Source: Diphasiastrum complanatum
Lineage: Eukaryota; Streptophyta; Lycopodiopsida; Lycopodiales; Lycopodiaceae
Length of the DNA stretch: 64,000 bases
Assembly (NCBI GenBank): GCA_029204225.1
Contig: MU832246.1
Location: forward strand, 16,958-80,957
Reading direction: 5' to 3'
Shown here one piece after another: positions 1 to 9,555 of this stretch. The stretch's first letter is position 1; each line of letters starts with the position of its first letter. Made by a program: the position numbers and the translations under genes. The notes below the pieces were generated by a model. The model was not told where the DNA came from. It saw nothing but the letters and a program-made list of their open reading frames with translations, and ran no database searches.

Positions 1-300
1 ACGAAGAATCAGCATCCATGCTCAACAAGTCCACAAATGACGACAAAATGCATGGCATGATCGATCATTGAGACTTAGAGATTTCCAGGTTGGAGATAAG
101 GTCCTGCTATATCAGGCCAAAGCCTTCAAAGGCAAACTAAAATTTTCTGGCCAAGGACCTTACGTCATTAAAAAAATCTTTGCCTCTTGATATGTACAAC
201 TCCAAACCCTTCAAGGCGATATCCTCGACACTGTGGTCAATGGGAGCCGACTGAAAAAGTACAATGAACCTTGTTTTTATCTTGATGTATTAGTTGTTTT
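1..300 (+). pseudogene. G0: Ty3/gypsy integrase C-terminal end (decayed)
   Basis: This is the tail of a gypsy pol polyprotein entering from the left edge. From about position 68 a frame reads a typical integrase C-terminal domain: a short QVGDKVLLY segment, then a GKLKFSGQGPYVI segment, then NGSRLKKY near 240-262. This is the beta-barrel module that follows the catalytic core in plant Ty3/gypsy integrases. A TGA near 188 interrupts the frame, so it is not functional. The same module, similar in sequence, occurs in G1 (16770-16988) and G2 (50870-51050), which places all three in one family. No chromodomain follows, so it is not a chromovirus; a Tat-like lineage is inferred. The element's 5' part lies outside the window. 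Confidence 0.8.
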
Positions 301-962
301 CTTTTCTACTGTTTTTCTTCCTTTTTTATTGTCTGCGTGTCATTTCGACAACATTTTTGCTGTGCTTTTTTATTCAAACCATCAAGATACTATCAGATCT
401 GGTATACCAACAGTTTTCTCTAAGAAAACCACAAGAGTCATTAGTTTCAGAAGAAATGTTTTTCACAACATCTCAGATAGAATTTGCCTGACCCCTTTTG
501 ACAGTGCACGATTCATTTTTGGGTTCCGCGAATTATGTCTCAAAGACAAAAATTTCTAAAAATAGAAAAAATAATTTTTTACATCAGATATCCACTATCA
601 GAATTCACAAACAATTCGCTGGAGCTCAAATTGATCCTCACGATTTCTCTGCTATCTCTGCGAATTCTGATCAGACACATTTTTGCACTGTCAAACATTT
701 TTTCTCTTTTCGCATAAAAAAATCACTTACAAGAATTCCCGGGCCCTCAGAACGTTGTCTCAAAATTCGCGACCATCATTACTAAATCGTGGACACGGAG
801 GACGATATCTGAGTGAAGTTGCGAATTCCTGCCAAAAAAAGTCTATATATAGTCCTCCACCTTCTCTCCACGAGTTCATTTTAGATTGCTGCTCTCGAGT
901 TCATGCCAATTTTTTTTTCAAAATTTTCAAAATTCTCAGAGCAATCTAAAATCACTGCTATC
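301..962 (+). other. G0: spacer between integrase and downstream ORF
   Basis: About 660 bases lie between the end of integrase and the ATG of the extra ORF. Short open frames here match nothing I know. The spacer has the same position and similar length as the 775-base spacer of G1 and the 800-base spacer of G2, so it is a structural part of the element. It holds a TATA-like sequence listed separately. It lacks the repeated CCTTCGC motif seen in the G1 and G2 spacers. Confidence 0.5.
843..852 (+). promoter_or_regulatory. TATA-like box before the G0 downstream ORF
   Basis: CTATATATAG lies about 110 bases upstream of the ATG at 963 and is followed by a pyrimidine-rich stretch. The spacing suits an internal promoter giving a separate transcript for the downstream ORF. 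This is inference from sequence alone; a TATA match by chance is quite possible in AT-rich DNA. Confidence 0.3.
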
Positions 963-1310
963 ATGGCTTCCCGCGATTCCTTTCTTAGTGTGAATCACCG
1001 TAAACTTCCTCGTCCTTATTCAGGGGATATATTCATGATCTGTATTAAGAATTACGCCCAGCAGCTCACCCTGGCTAAGGATATCCTCACCAACCTTGGA
1101 TTTGATCTGACACTTTTCCAGGACTAGCAGAGCGAGAGCCTCATCCGAGCAGCCTACCCCACCTATTCGGATGAGTTTCAAACTTTCCGGATTACATCCA
1201 AGAGTGGCAGCTATACCATTATCAACGTCTCTCTTGGGGATCTCCAGAGCATCGGCTTTCCTAATCTCGAAAAGACAATCCATGGAAAGGGCACCAACTT
1301 TTACAAGTAG
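963..1310 (+). pseudogene. G0: N-terminal part of the downstream ORF (third family member)
   Basis: From ATG 963 the frame runs to a TAG at 1125-1127, continues in the same frame, and reaches another TAG near 1308. By eye it aligns with the N-terminal domain of the G2 downstream ORF (51865 onward). Shared landmarks are TLA...LT..G near residues 33-45, a block DEFQTFRIT that matches EKSKFYITF in G2, and a hydrophobic block ending in L..IGF/IGI about 20 residues later. After 1310 the similarity is lost, so only about 115 codons remain. Function is unknown; it is not the gag, protease or reverse transcriptase domain of any LTR element I recognise. Confidence 0.5.
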
Positions 1311-2309
1311 AGGTGAGAAAGTCCTCCAAATCCAAGGTAGAGCCTCCAAATGTCCTCCAAGCAAACTGCAAGATTCAAGATGCTCCCCAACTCCAAGCTA
1401 GGATGCCTCCACCTACAAGCTGTGAAAAATGCAAAAATAAACTTGGTAGAGGCCAAAAATCTTGTATATAGGATGATTACACATGTGTGGAGTCTGTTCC
1501 TACGTGTGAAAATAGTGTACTTCTCATGTACCATAATCATATAGGTCGTACATATGATTTAATTCAAGTTCTAGTGGCTAAAAAGGCCAAAAACTAGTTT
1601 TCTAGACATATGACACATGGCATCAATCTATTGATTGCATGAGCCACATCCTTTGGTTAGGTGTCACATCCCATGTGTAGAGGACAGCTCACATGTGTGG
1701 ATAAGCTAAAGTAGACGAATTTTGACTTCTAGAAGATTTTCAAGTAGATTTCCATATAGAAGGAAAATGGACCAAAAGTGCTCAAAATAGAAGGTTTTGT
1801 CCAAGTGTCAGTTTTGCATGATGAATCATCATATGACAAAGCACGTTCACACATGTGGGATCAAAGGGGTGATCAGTACCACGAGCTCCCACTTATTGTA
1901 TATATAGAGCCACATTTGGCCATAATCAGTGTGAGACACCAATCTTGGTTTTGGAAGCAATTTTGAGTGATTCTCTCCATTTGTCTACATTTGTTTTGAT
2001 TGTTTTGAGGTGCTAAAAAATGTGTACTTGATTTTCATGTTGGAGTCTGTACTCAGACAGGGTTTCACATGTGGGAAACCAGAAAGTACACCTACCTTCA
2101 ATTAATGATTGTTCTTGTTAGGATTTTGTGTCTAGAATTGATCTAGATTGATCTTAATCCAAGTAGATTGATAGATCAAGTAATCTGACAACCAATCCCT
2201 CTTGAGGATCAGATTAAGATCCACTCTTGGTCCTTTTTGTAATTTTTCCACTCTAGGAGTTGTTAGAATTTAGCAATTTTTTTTTGATGTATTTCAACAT
2301 CTATGAGTC
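1311..2309. other. No gene seen; CACATGTG-rich stretch
   Basis: I see no coding frame or RNA gene. The palindrome ACATGT, often as CACATGTG, recurs near 1480, 1690, 1850 and 2066, and again near 3300. It may be an LTR interior of an old element because the region precedes a chromovirus LTR fragment on the minus strand, but no ends could be fixed. Confidence 0.35.
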
Positions 2310-2434
2310 CTCACAACATTCTCATTTCTGGTCTTTTTGGAATAACGAGGTGTATCCAATAATCTCAAGTACTCGAGTATCATGTATCTAAGTCTAGGAC
2401 TATGAAAAATCCTATGCCGGACGTGGACGCAACA
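2310..2434 (-). mobile_element. Chromovirus LTR fragment (starts at the polypurine tract)
   Basis: Read on the minus strand, the LTR begins TGTTGCGTCC directly after a purine tract at 2435-2447. The plus-strand text here (GGAATAACGAGG, AATAATCTCAAGTACTCGAG, then CGCAACA) matches in order the LTR fragment at 60710-60851 (AGGCCTCGACG, AATAATCTCGAACACTGGAG, then CGTAACA). Both are followed by the same pol tail, so they are two copies of one LTR family. The outer end was not located. Confidence 0.55.
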
Positions 2435-2560
2435 TTCTTCCTCCCTTGAACTAGTTTTGTCCTCTAAAGAAAGAGAGTTCAGGAATCGTTCATTTAACTT
2501 TCAACACTTACCTAGAAAATCTTGAGATCAAGAAAGGACAAAGTTGGAGGAGACAAGCAA
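2435..2560 (-). pseudogene. Chromovirus pol tail and polypurine tract (remnant)
   Basis: On the minus strand the last codons include an LEDKTSS block followed by a purine tract (AAGGGAGGAAGAA), the normal 3' end of a gypsy internal region before the 3' LTR. The fuller partner at 60852-61000 shows a recognisable chromodomain in the same place, and I assign this copy by similarity to it. The frame is broken and nothing upstream in pol can be read. It sits 1.2 kb from a dispersed repeat of opposite relative orientation. Confidence 0.5.
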
Positions 2561-3654
2561 GCAAATGGTCATCACTCACATTTATTGTTTGGTTGTTGTA
2601 ATTTTCCAAAGAGCTCAAAGTTTGAAACATGGAGGAATCATTTCATTCACATTCTATTTGGTTCTTCATGTTTTAGTCTTGATGTGTAAAATTGATGTAA
2701 GAAATAGTGAAGCATCCAATTTGGACACTATTCTCTATATCAATTATGAAAGATACTTTAGAACCTTAGAAAGGAGATCTATACTTAGGATGGAGATCAT
2801 TCTGAAGTTGGATCAAAGTTCTATTGTCAAAACTATGCCAAAACTAGTTGAAGAGAGAGTGTGAGAGATTTCAACTAGTTTAGTCTAGTTTAGTCATATT
2901 TTGGTTAGTTGTCAATAAGAGGCCAAAACTCATTTTAGACTTAGAGATAAACTTTTTGAAGTTATATTAGTTTAAAATACATTCAATAACACTTTTTGAA
3001 AGTGTGGGAAAGTTGGTAGTCGAGTTTGAGAGAGATTCAAATTTGAACTTTGGGTACATTGAATCTAGACCAAAAAATAGTAGAGTTTACATTTTGGAGG
3101 GAAAGCCAAGTGGCAAAATAGGGTTTGGATACTCTATAAAAGGATGTAACTCGTGGAGAGACACATCTTCTCTCTTCTATCTCTCATTTCATCATTATAC
3201 ATGGTTCTCTTTGGGTTCTACTACTCATTGGTGCACTATCTTGGTGATATCTTGCAATCTTGTGTGTAGAATGCTTATTTATTGCTATTTTCGGTTTCAC
3301 ACATGTGAAATACAGTAGGGTACTGTAATTGTACGGACAACAAACATATTTTATGTTTTGGTTCATGTTTGATTAGTATCTCTTAGAGTTTAGGGACATG
3401 GATTGGATCTTGAATGATCTGAAATCCTTTACAGTTTATAGGCTATGTTTATGTATAGGAACATAGTTGGATATGTTGCTTATGTACATCGTAATCTTGT
3501 GGATCTACTATGTGTTTCATATATATTGAGTTTATATCGTATACTTAAACTAGTCAGTGTGCATAGACATATGAACAAGTAATGTACAGAACATTTACTT
3601 GCAGGTTAATAATTCTTTCTGTTTTAATACCTAGATATATAAGATGTCTGAATC
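2561..3654. other. No gene seen; possible LTR with TATA box near 3135
   Basis: No supported coding region. TATAAAAGG at 3135-3143 is followed by a pyrimidine-rich leader (TCTTCTCTCTTCTATCTCTC), an arrangement common in plant LTR promoters. It lies upstream of the repeat at 3655-4245, so the two may belong to one LTR element, but no paired ends or primer site were found. Confidence 0.3.
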
Positions 3655-4245
3655 ATTTACAATTGACTTGAGTAATTGGGTTACTCATGTTTAGAAGTTA
3701 ATTGGTTGAAAAGCATTGTGAAGAGAATTCACCGGGAACTGTTTATTTTTATCTATAATGCTTATAAGACACATGATTTGAGTCATCAGGATTCATCTAT
3801 GAGAATTGGGTGCATGGAATATAGAAGATTCTTGATATAGAATATTTCTAGAAGGAGAAATATCCTAAGTTATTGATTGTCTCATATTGGATCTCAGAGT
3901 CTAACTAATATCAAGGATATTTACTGAATTCAATTGGAATTCAGTAGAACTTTGTAATCTCTAGTTGTTGTTCTAGGTGATTGTATAAAGTTTATATTGT
4001 AAAAGATGGATGTTTAATAGTCTTTAATTATTTGTTTAATTGTAGAATTTGGAACTCAGAATCTGGTTAAGAATTTGGTTGGAAGAATGTTTTTAGAATC
4101 CAGTAATTTTACTTGTGGATAAGATTTCAGAATGTTTCTTATATTTCTCGAGTGGTATGTTATGCATATACTACAGTATCTTTCAATGATGAAGTATGGT
4201 TTTGGAATCCTGTAAATTATGATTGGCGAATCATAAGATTCTAAA
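3655..4245 (+). repeat. Dispersed repeat, copy 1 (inverted partner at 61780-62480)
   Basis: This AT-rich stretch aligns over roughly 590 bases with the reverse complement of 61780-62480. Matching stretches occur in the same order: GACTTGAGTAATTGG / AACTTGAGTAGTTGA, GTGAAGAGAATTCACCGGGA / GTGAAGAGAATTCACTGGAA, TATAAGACACATGATT / TGTAAGACACATAATT, TTTCAGAATGTTTCTTATAT in both, and GAATCCTGTAAATTATGATT in both. It ends sharply at a poly-G tract near 4245. No coding frame is visible. It is probably the non-coding part of an LTR element, family unknown. Confidence 0.7.
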
Positions 4246-4332
4246 TGGGGGGTTGGAGGTGGCGTGGGAGCAGGGGGAGGGTTTATCCTCCCTACACATT
4301 CTTTTTTTTTAGGGTGGGGGACAGGGCTACAT

Positions 4333-4371
4333 TCCCCCACCCCCCATTTTTTTTTTTGGGGGGGGTGGGGA
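4333..4371. repeat. C-tract / T-loop / G-tract hairpin
   Basis: CCCCCACCCCCC at about 4333-4345 is separated by a run of T from a run of eight G, T and GGGG at about 4358-4370. The two arms can pair around a T-rich loop, and each strand could also fold as a G-quadruplex or i-motif. More G-rich sequence flanks it at 4245-4330. It may be the centre of a fold-back element. Confidence 0.55.
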
Positions 4372-5050
4372 GGGAGATGGGCCAAGGCACAACCCCCCTT
4401 TACATTTTCCACTCTCTCGACAATATGGAGGGGCACGTGCAATGCGTCATCTCGCAAAAAAAATTGAAAATGAAAAGAATGTTGTGCCACAAACCACGAG
4501 GAGGGAGAGGATGGCTAAGTAGATCATCAATCGCCCGCTCTGAGGATCATCCACATGTCTCGACCACAAGCCACCACCCAAATTGTCGGCCGCTTGTCAA
4601 CGACGAGCTAACCCACTAGTGTGTATATGTGTATCATAGATGCATGCCTCATTTCGGAACGCGTTTCAGGTTTTGACCCGGAACGTTGCCCCAGAACGCA
4701 AATTTTATTTCTGATATGGGTGTCAGAAAAACAACTCTTGGGATGGGGGGGTTGATCTTCAACGTTCAAGGATTCAAGGATTCGTAGCATGGTGGTCAAC
4801 AACTCGATTTTTGGGCATGGGCATGCCAACCCAGGTTAAAACCCCTGAATGGTCCAATGCAAATATATTAGATTTTAGCAGGAACCAAGGATGATATGCA
4901 TAGCAGAATTTGAGCCTTGAGACTGACAGTTGAAATGGGTGGAAATTTGGCTCCAGCTTGAATAGTGAGAATATCCATCCCATACCCATGCAATGATCCC
5001 TAGATACCCCTGGAGAAGAACCACTATCCAACACATGTGCAACCATGGGG
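4372..5050. other. No gene seen
   Basis: Short frames occur on both strands, none with recognisable domains. The part near 4980-5050 is continuous with the sequence right of the hAT-like element, so it was the neighbour of that insertion site. Confidence 0.4.
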
Positions 5051-5058
5051 ATTCGCAT
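5051..5058. repeat. Target-site duplication, left copy (ATTCGCAT)
   Basis: ATTCGCAT directly precedes the left end of the hAT-like element and is repeated exactly at 5653-5660. The preceding base is G at both ends, so the match is eight or nine bases. Confidence 0.8.
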
Positions 5059-5652
5059 CATAGAACCCACGGTTCCCGGGGTTCTGGGAACCGTGGGTTC
5101 TGGAACCGTGGAAGGAACCGTACCACGGTTCATCTAAATAATTAATTAAGTAATTAATCACTTTATTTCCCCCCAAAACCCCTCAGTGCTCCCTCATCTT
5201 AGGTGATTGCTCTTTCCAGGGTTGTTGCCCGATTTCAGAAATGCTGTTACGAATTGAATTTTTGTTGCGGATGATCACAGACAGTAAGTGAAGCATCTAT
5301 GACCCACTTAAAAAATAAAATAAGCTCAATGTTTTTAAATCCATGGGGATCGCCCCTGAAGCAGCAGTCTAGATTGCAGTCAGGCTTCATACACTAAATG
5401 AAGAATGAAACTTCTTCATTTAGTGTCAACATAACGGCTTGGAGGATGTTTATCGTCGAGTATGTCCAATTTACTATCCCTTCCTTTGGATTTTGCAGTG
5501 ATGTTAAGCTGGCTGGCTGAGAAAGAACGTAAAAGCATGTTTAAAATAAAAAATTAATTAATTAATTAATAGCTACACGGTTCACCACGGTTCTGGGCAA
5601 AAATACGGTTCTCAGAACCGTGGTGAACCGCCCACGGTTCATTAATTCTATG
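5059..5652. mobile_element. Non-autonomous hAT-like DNA transposon, 594 bp
   Basis: The element starts CATAGAA and ends TTCTATG, a perfect 7-bp terminal inverted repeat, and is bracketed by the 8-bp direct repeat ATTCGCAT. An 8-bp duplication with short inverted ends is the hAT signature. Both flanks carry many copies of GAACCGTGG and its complement CCACGGTTC as subterminal repeats, about six near the left end and five near the right, typical of transposase binding sites. There is no coding capacity, so it would need a transposase from elsewhere. It lies beyond the end of VPS53, in what may be the 3' untranslated or flanking region. A 9-bp duplication (Mutator-like) is the alternative reading. 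Confidence 0.8.
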
Positions 5653-5660
5653 ATTCGCAT
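5653..5660. repeat. Target-site duplication, right copy (ATTCGCAT)
   Basis: Exact copy of 5051-5058 directly after the right end of the hAT-like element. Confidence 0.8.
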
Positions 5661-6216
5661 GTTCAGCATAACATGTTACCATGTGACAAATATGTGCTCT
5701 TAATTCTGCAAATAAGCATTTCTGGAAAATTTCTGCAGTGACAATGATTCCTGTGGTCCACTTTCCAAGTGCATATTGGATCACACTTGGAAGGAGGTAT
5801 ATATCTGTTAATCCAGAAGTAGGGCAAGCCCCCACAATTGTTCTCTGAACAAATGGAGCTAAAGCTCTAACGTTTCCTAGAGACATGTCTGTATACTATG
5901 CCTAGAAAGCTAACAATAAAATTCTCAAATTTATAATGCTGAAACTCGGATAATCTTGAAGGACACCTATTGCCCAAATGCTTGGTTTAAAGCTAAGCCA
6001 ACATTCATACAAGAACAAACACTCTTCATTTAAGGGATCAACCTCCACAGCTGAATGCGCAGAAGACTTCAATCTACACACGTCAATTTACAGTCTCTTT
6101 CTCCTTATTGTTATAGCTTCCAGGCAAATACGGAAATTCTCTCTGCACTGATTTTCTCATGCCAGAGTACAGCTTCATCGCTAACACTCCTTCCAGTGAG
6201 AGCTGTAACAAGATTT
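5661..6216 (-). other. Presumed VPS53 3' untranslated / flanking region
   Basis: This lies downstream of the VPS53 stop codon on the minus strand. A 106-codon frame (5566-5886, minus, ATG at 5886) crosses into the hAT-like element and resembles nothing I know, so I do not call it a gene. No polyadenylation signal could be chosen with confidence. Confidence 0.35.
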
Positions 6217-7082
6217 TCAGGTATTAAAGAGCTTTCGAAAGGCGCCTTCTTTTCGCACAGCTCCTTCTTTTGCAGATTCTGCCAAAGCAAAGATGCGTTT
6301 AAGACCAGTGCTCGACACTGCTGCTGCTAATGATTGATCCATGGCACCCCTTCCAAGAGCAGCAGCTCCGGACATCATAGCCTCCCTTGCCTCCCTGCTT
6401 GCAGCATTGGCTAGCGAATGTGCCACTGGTGTTGATAGTGAGGAGGAAACAGAAGCAGTGGTTGGAGGACTTGCAGGGATCATGACACCTGCACCTCGCC
6501 TGTTCAAATTATCTAATAGAGGCTGTTGCTCAGGTTTCTTCAGGCCCTGCAGATTCATCAAACAGTTGCATTCAAAACTGGTCTGCTTGCAAATCCATGA
6601 AAATTATTTCCTTTATCTGACATGAAAGCATTATTCAAAGCATGCTTTATTGTTCAATCAGCTAGTGAAGGACAAGAAGCTGTGGCACAAATACCTTCAA
6701 ATCAAGTATTCTCTGAAAATCAGCAGATGTCCCTTCTGGTAACAACGCATGATAAGTGTCTGCTATGGATTCTAGCGGAGATAAAATAACCTGTCATTTA
6801 TCAGTAAACAGCTTTTATACCTGGAACAAATGGTTGATGTGCAATAAGACCGGCACATATTAAACAGGATACAGTATCGATGATGCTAGATATGTGCCTA
6901 GCCAAGATTGTTTTTGAAAAAATGATCACAGAGAACAAGCCAGCACACACATAGTGCTTTTTCAATATAACCGAATTCAAAGAAACAGACCCCGATCATA
7001 ACAAGTCATTCACTTATGTTTTGAGCAACAGTGAGAAAGACACCTTCAAGAGAGCTTCAGCCTTCCCTATCTCACGAGCACC
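6217..7082 (-). CDS. VPS53: VPS53 homologue, last three coding exons (GARP/EARP subunit)
   Basis: VPS53 is a subunit of the GARP and EARP tethering complexes, which capture endosome-derived vesicles at the trans-Golgi and recycling endosomes; the Arabidopsis gene is HIT1. Three exons read in phase on the minus strand: 7082-7044 (13 codons), 6790-6695 (32 codons) and 6546-6217 (109 codons plus TGA), each bounded by AG and GT. Together they give the conserved C-terminal sequence KAEALLK / VILSP / FQRILDLKGLKK, then a variable Ala/Ser/Pro-rich tail ending in FRKLF. The block resembling FQKILDMKGLK of animal VPS53 is the strongest evidence. The upstream exons, most of the roughly 800-residue protein, are not seen. 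Either the gene has a very large transposon-filled intron running rightwards past C0, or it is truncated. Confidence 0.8.
6695..6790 (-). CDS. VPS53: VPS53 penultimate exon
   Basis: Ninety-six bases, phase 0 at both ends. The acceptor reads AATGACAG before the exon and the donor GTATTT after it. It encodes 32 residues with the conserved VILSP start and FQRILDLK end. The introns on either side are short (148 and 253 bases), in contrast to the missing upstream part. Confidence 0.75.
7044..7082 (-). CDS. VPS53: VPS53 short 39-base exon, furthest upstream piece seen
   Basis: Thirteen codons (ending KAEALLK) between an AG at 7083-7084 and a GTG donor. A TAA lies in frame 15 bases upstream of codon 1, so the exon cannot extend much further. 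Plant VPS53 proteins have a related REMSKAEALLK-like segment here as I remember them. The acceptor (TATATTGAG) is weak, with no clear polypyrimidine tract, so the exact border is uncertain. Confidence 0.6.
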
Positions 7083-7084
7083 CT

Positions 7085-8102
7085 CAATATACCATTAGCC
7101 AAGGGTGTACAAGAAGAATGTTACATTGATATGAATATATTATGATCCAACATTTAAAACACTTTGGATCATTGGATGAGAGTGGCACTTGGCTTACACT
7201 CATACCATGTTGAGGAAATATGAAATATGAATTCGTGATGGATGGGTCGAACAATCGGATCGAAGCAATCCTACTACCGCACGACAACAGTGGTCGATTG
7301 ATTCCCTTGGTGCATGCACTACTACACAATAGATGAACACAAAACAGAGCTTAATTATGTTTATGTGTGAGATGAAGAACAAATAATCAAACAAAGCAAT
7401 AAGAGAATCAGACAAAATGAAATAGCAAAACATACAATTCTGACAAAGACTCTAAATGCAAAACCAAGACAGTAAGTAATTGATCCAAATTAATGTAAAG
7501 AAATACAAGTCAGATTTGCACAAGACAATAAATAGCGGGCCAAAACCGTGTGCTTAGGAAGTGTTGGAGATGGTGAGCTTATGCAACCATTCTCCGGCAT
7601 TCCCCGAAGGAGCTGACATATCGGCAGTCGTCAACACCGAATTGTCAGACCCCCAACCAAAAGCTGAAGATAGACGTCAAGCAAAACGAATAGTCGGGCA
7701 ACTCGAAGTATCGGGATCATAGCTCATCAGACATAAAAGTTTAAATGGTCAAGCTCAGCCGCAAAAGTGACATTGCGAGAGAAACATAGTTAGCCAATGA
7801 TTTAGCGTAAACCTCTCTTGTAATGATCAATTAATCTATCTTAAAATCTCACCTGGTGGGACATAAGTATAGATTAAAAATTCAATAGAACGTTTGAAGA
7901 TGGATAGAGATCTGCAAGGAGGAGATAAAAAAATGTAAGAGGAGCATCAGGCTGCCAACGTGTGAGACACTGTTGACTCACTCTGAAAGAAAAACAAAAA
8001 TACAAAATACATTATGTTCTTCCAATTGTGATTCTTGCACTACATTTGTTTGTTTGACTGATTGCTGCAATTTTTGTGATTGTTGATAGTTGCGTATCTT
8101 GG
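7085..8102. other. No gene seen between VPS53 and copia C0
   Basis: I looked for further VPS53 exons on the minus strand and found none. No RNA gene or repeat ends were recognised. Part of 7560-8100 may be the 5' LTR and leader of C0, but no primer-binding site is visible in front of its gag. Confidence 0.35.
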
Positions 8103-9430
8103 TCTTGCAATTGAATCAAATTATCGCGTATGGAAGTTCAAGATAAAAAATGCTACTAAAAGGTAAAGAGATATGGTCAGTGACCGATCTCACAGAACAA
8201 AAGCCTCCAAAAGAAGACCCAAGGAGAGTAGAATGGATAAGGAAGGATGAACGTGCAATGGCGATCATCGTATCCTCCATAAATGAAGAAATCCTCATGC
8301 ATATTGAATATTGCGAAAGCAAACATGAAGCGTGGGAGAAACTAAAGCAGAAGTACGAAGTGAGGACAACCACATCGATTATGCACCTCCACAATCAGCT
8401 ACAGAGCTTGCGATGGGATGGTAATGCATGCAACGTGGTCGATGCTAGTGCCAGTACCAGTACCTTGATCACTCAAGGCAGAAGGAAAGGAAATCTATAT
8501 CATCTGAAGGTACGCCTGCCTGCAGATCAAGTACATCAGACTCATAATGATTTGCGAGACACTCTGTGGCACATGAGAATATGCCACATAAACTCAATGG
8601 CACTTTATCAAGCAAGCCATCATGGAGCGATAATAGGGGTCAGCAACTCAAATGCAACCAATTCGACCACCTGTGATGCATGTCTGAAGGGTAAGATGTC
8701 ACGCACACCGTTTGTCAAAGACTCCTACAGAACAACCAAGATTCTGGAGCTAGTGCACTCTAACATTTGTGGGCTTTTCAATGTGATCTCAGTAGGAGGC
8801 TCAAAATATTATATAACCTTCATTGATGATTATAGTAAATTTGTCAGAGTGTACTTTATTCAGAATAAATCTGAAGCATTTGATAAATTCATAGAATACG
8901 TGAATTGGACTGAGAGATGTACAAGCAACAAAGTGAAACAGATCAGGACAGATCGAGGTGGCGAATACATCTCGAATCGCTTCACTGACTTTTGCAATGA
9001 TCATGGCATCATTCACAGAAGGACTGCAACCTATACACCGCAGCACAACGGTGTTGCAGAAAGAAAGAATAGGACCCTGATGGAAGTTGTCAGATGCATG
9101 ATGGCCTACTCGAAGGCTCCAAGGTTATTGTGGGTTGAAGCAGTAGCTACAACCGCATACATCCAACGTCAAAATCTTTGGCTGTGCAGCTTATGCACAT
9201 ATTCCTGATAAGCTTTAAAAGAAGCTTGATGAGAAAACCGAGCAGGGATTTCTGGTAGGTTATGACAATAATTTGTCATACTATAGAGTCTACATGATAG
9301 ACACAAACAATGTGAAAACAGTGAGAGATGTCATATTTGATGAGAGCAAGACAATAGCCAATGACAATCCTGTCAGCTATGAGGCTCTGGAGAGGCAGTA
9401 CTATGATTTGCCACCAGTGACAGAGGGAGT
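8103..9430 (+). pseudogene. Copia element C0: gag-integrase remnant with internal deletions
   Basis: The frame opens as copia gag (NYRVWKFKIKN near 8115-8150, then LLKGKEIWSV), with a one-base shift at about 8150. At about residue 100 of the 8150-9208 frame it jumps to the pre-integrase domain (GNLYHLKV, then H...C..C at 8566-8690), so the gag zinc knuckle and protease are deleted. The integrase core is well kept: aspartates in FIDDYSKF (near 8822) and RTDRGGEY (near 8950) and glutamate in NGVAERKNRTL (near 9057). A second deletion at about 9165 joins the core to the later IFGCAAYAHIP segment in another frame, which contains a stop and then degrades. Reverse transcriptase and RNase H are absent. 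Confidence 0.8.
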
Positions 9431-9537
9431 AGTCTATTAACTTTTGATGTGCCATCTTTGAGAGCTTGTGAGGAGTGGCTATGGTGATTGTGTGATGTGA
9501 TCTACATACTGTACTAGATTCTATCGAAATTTCAACT

Positions 9538-9555
9538 TGGTATCAGAGCTATAGG
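9538..9555 (+). promoter_or_regulatory. Initiator tRNA-Met primer-binding site of an unidentified LTR element
   Basis: TGGTATCAGAGCTATAGG is the usual plant copia primer-binding sequence. It should lie directly after a 5' LTR, so the 100 bases upstream may be an LTR end (the text before it ends ATTTCAAC). No coding domain follows, so the element would be non-coding (LARD-like) or truncated. Confidence 0.5.

Noticed and set aside
5566-5886. 106-codon minus-strand gene after VPS53
   Set aside because: Part of it is hAT-like element sequence, and the rest matches nothing known. More likely 3' flank.
6341-6625. 94-codon plus-strand frame
   Set aside because: It is the antisense of the last VPS53 exon, which has splice sites, conserved motifs and a stop in the right place.
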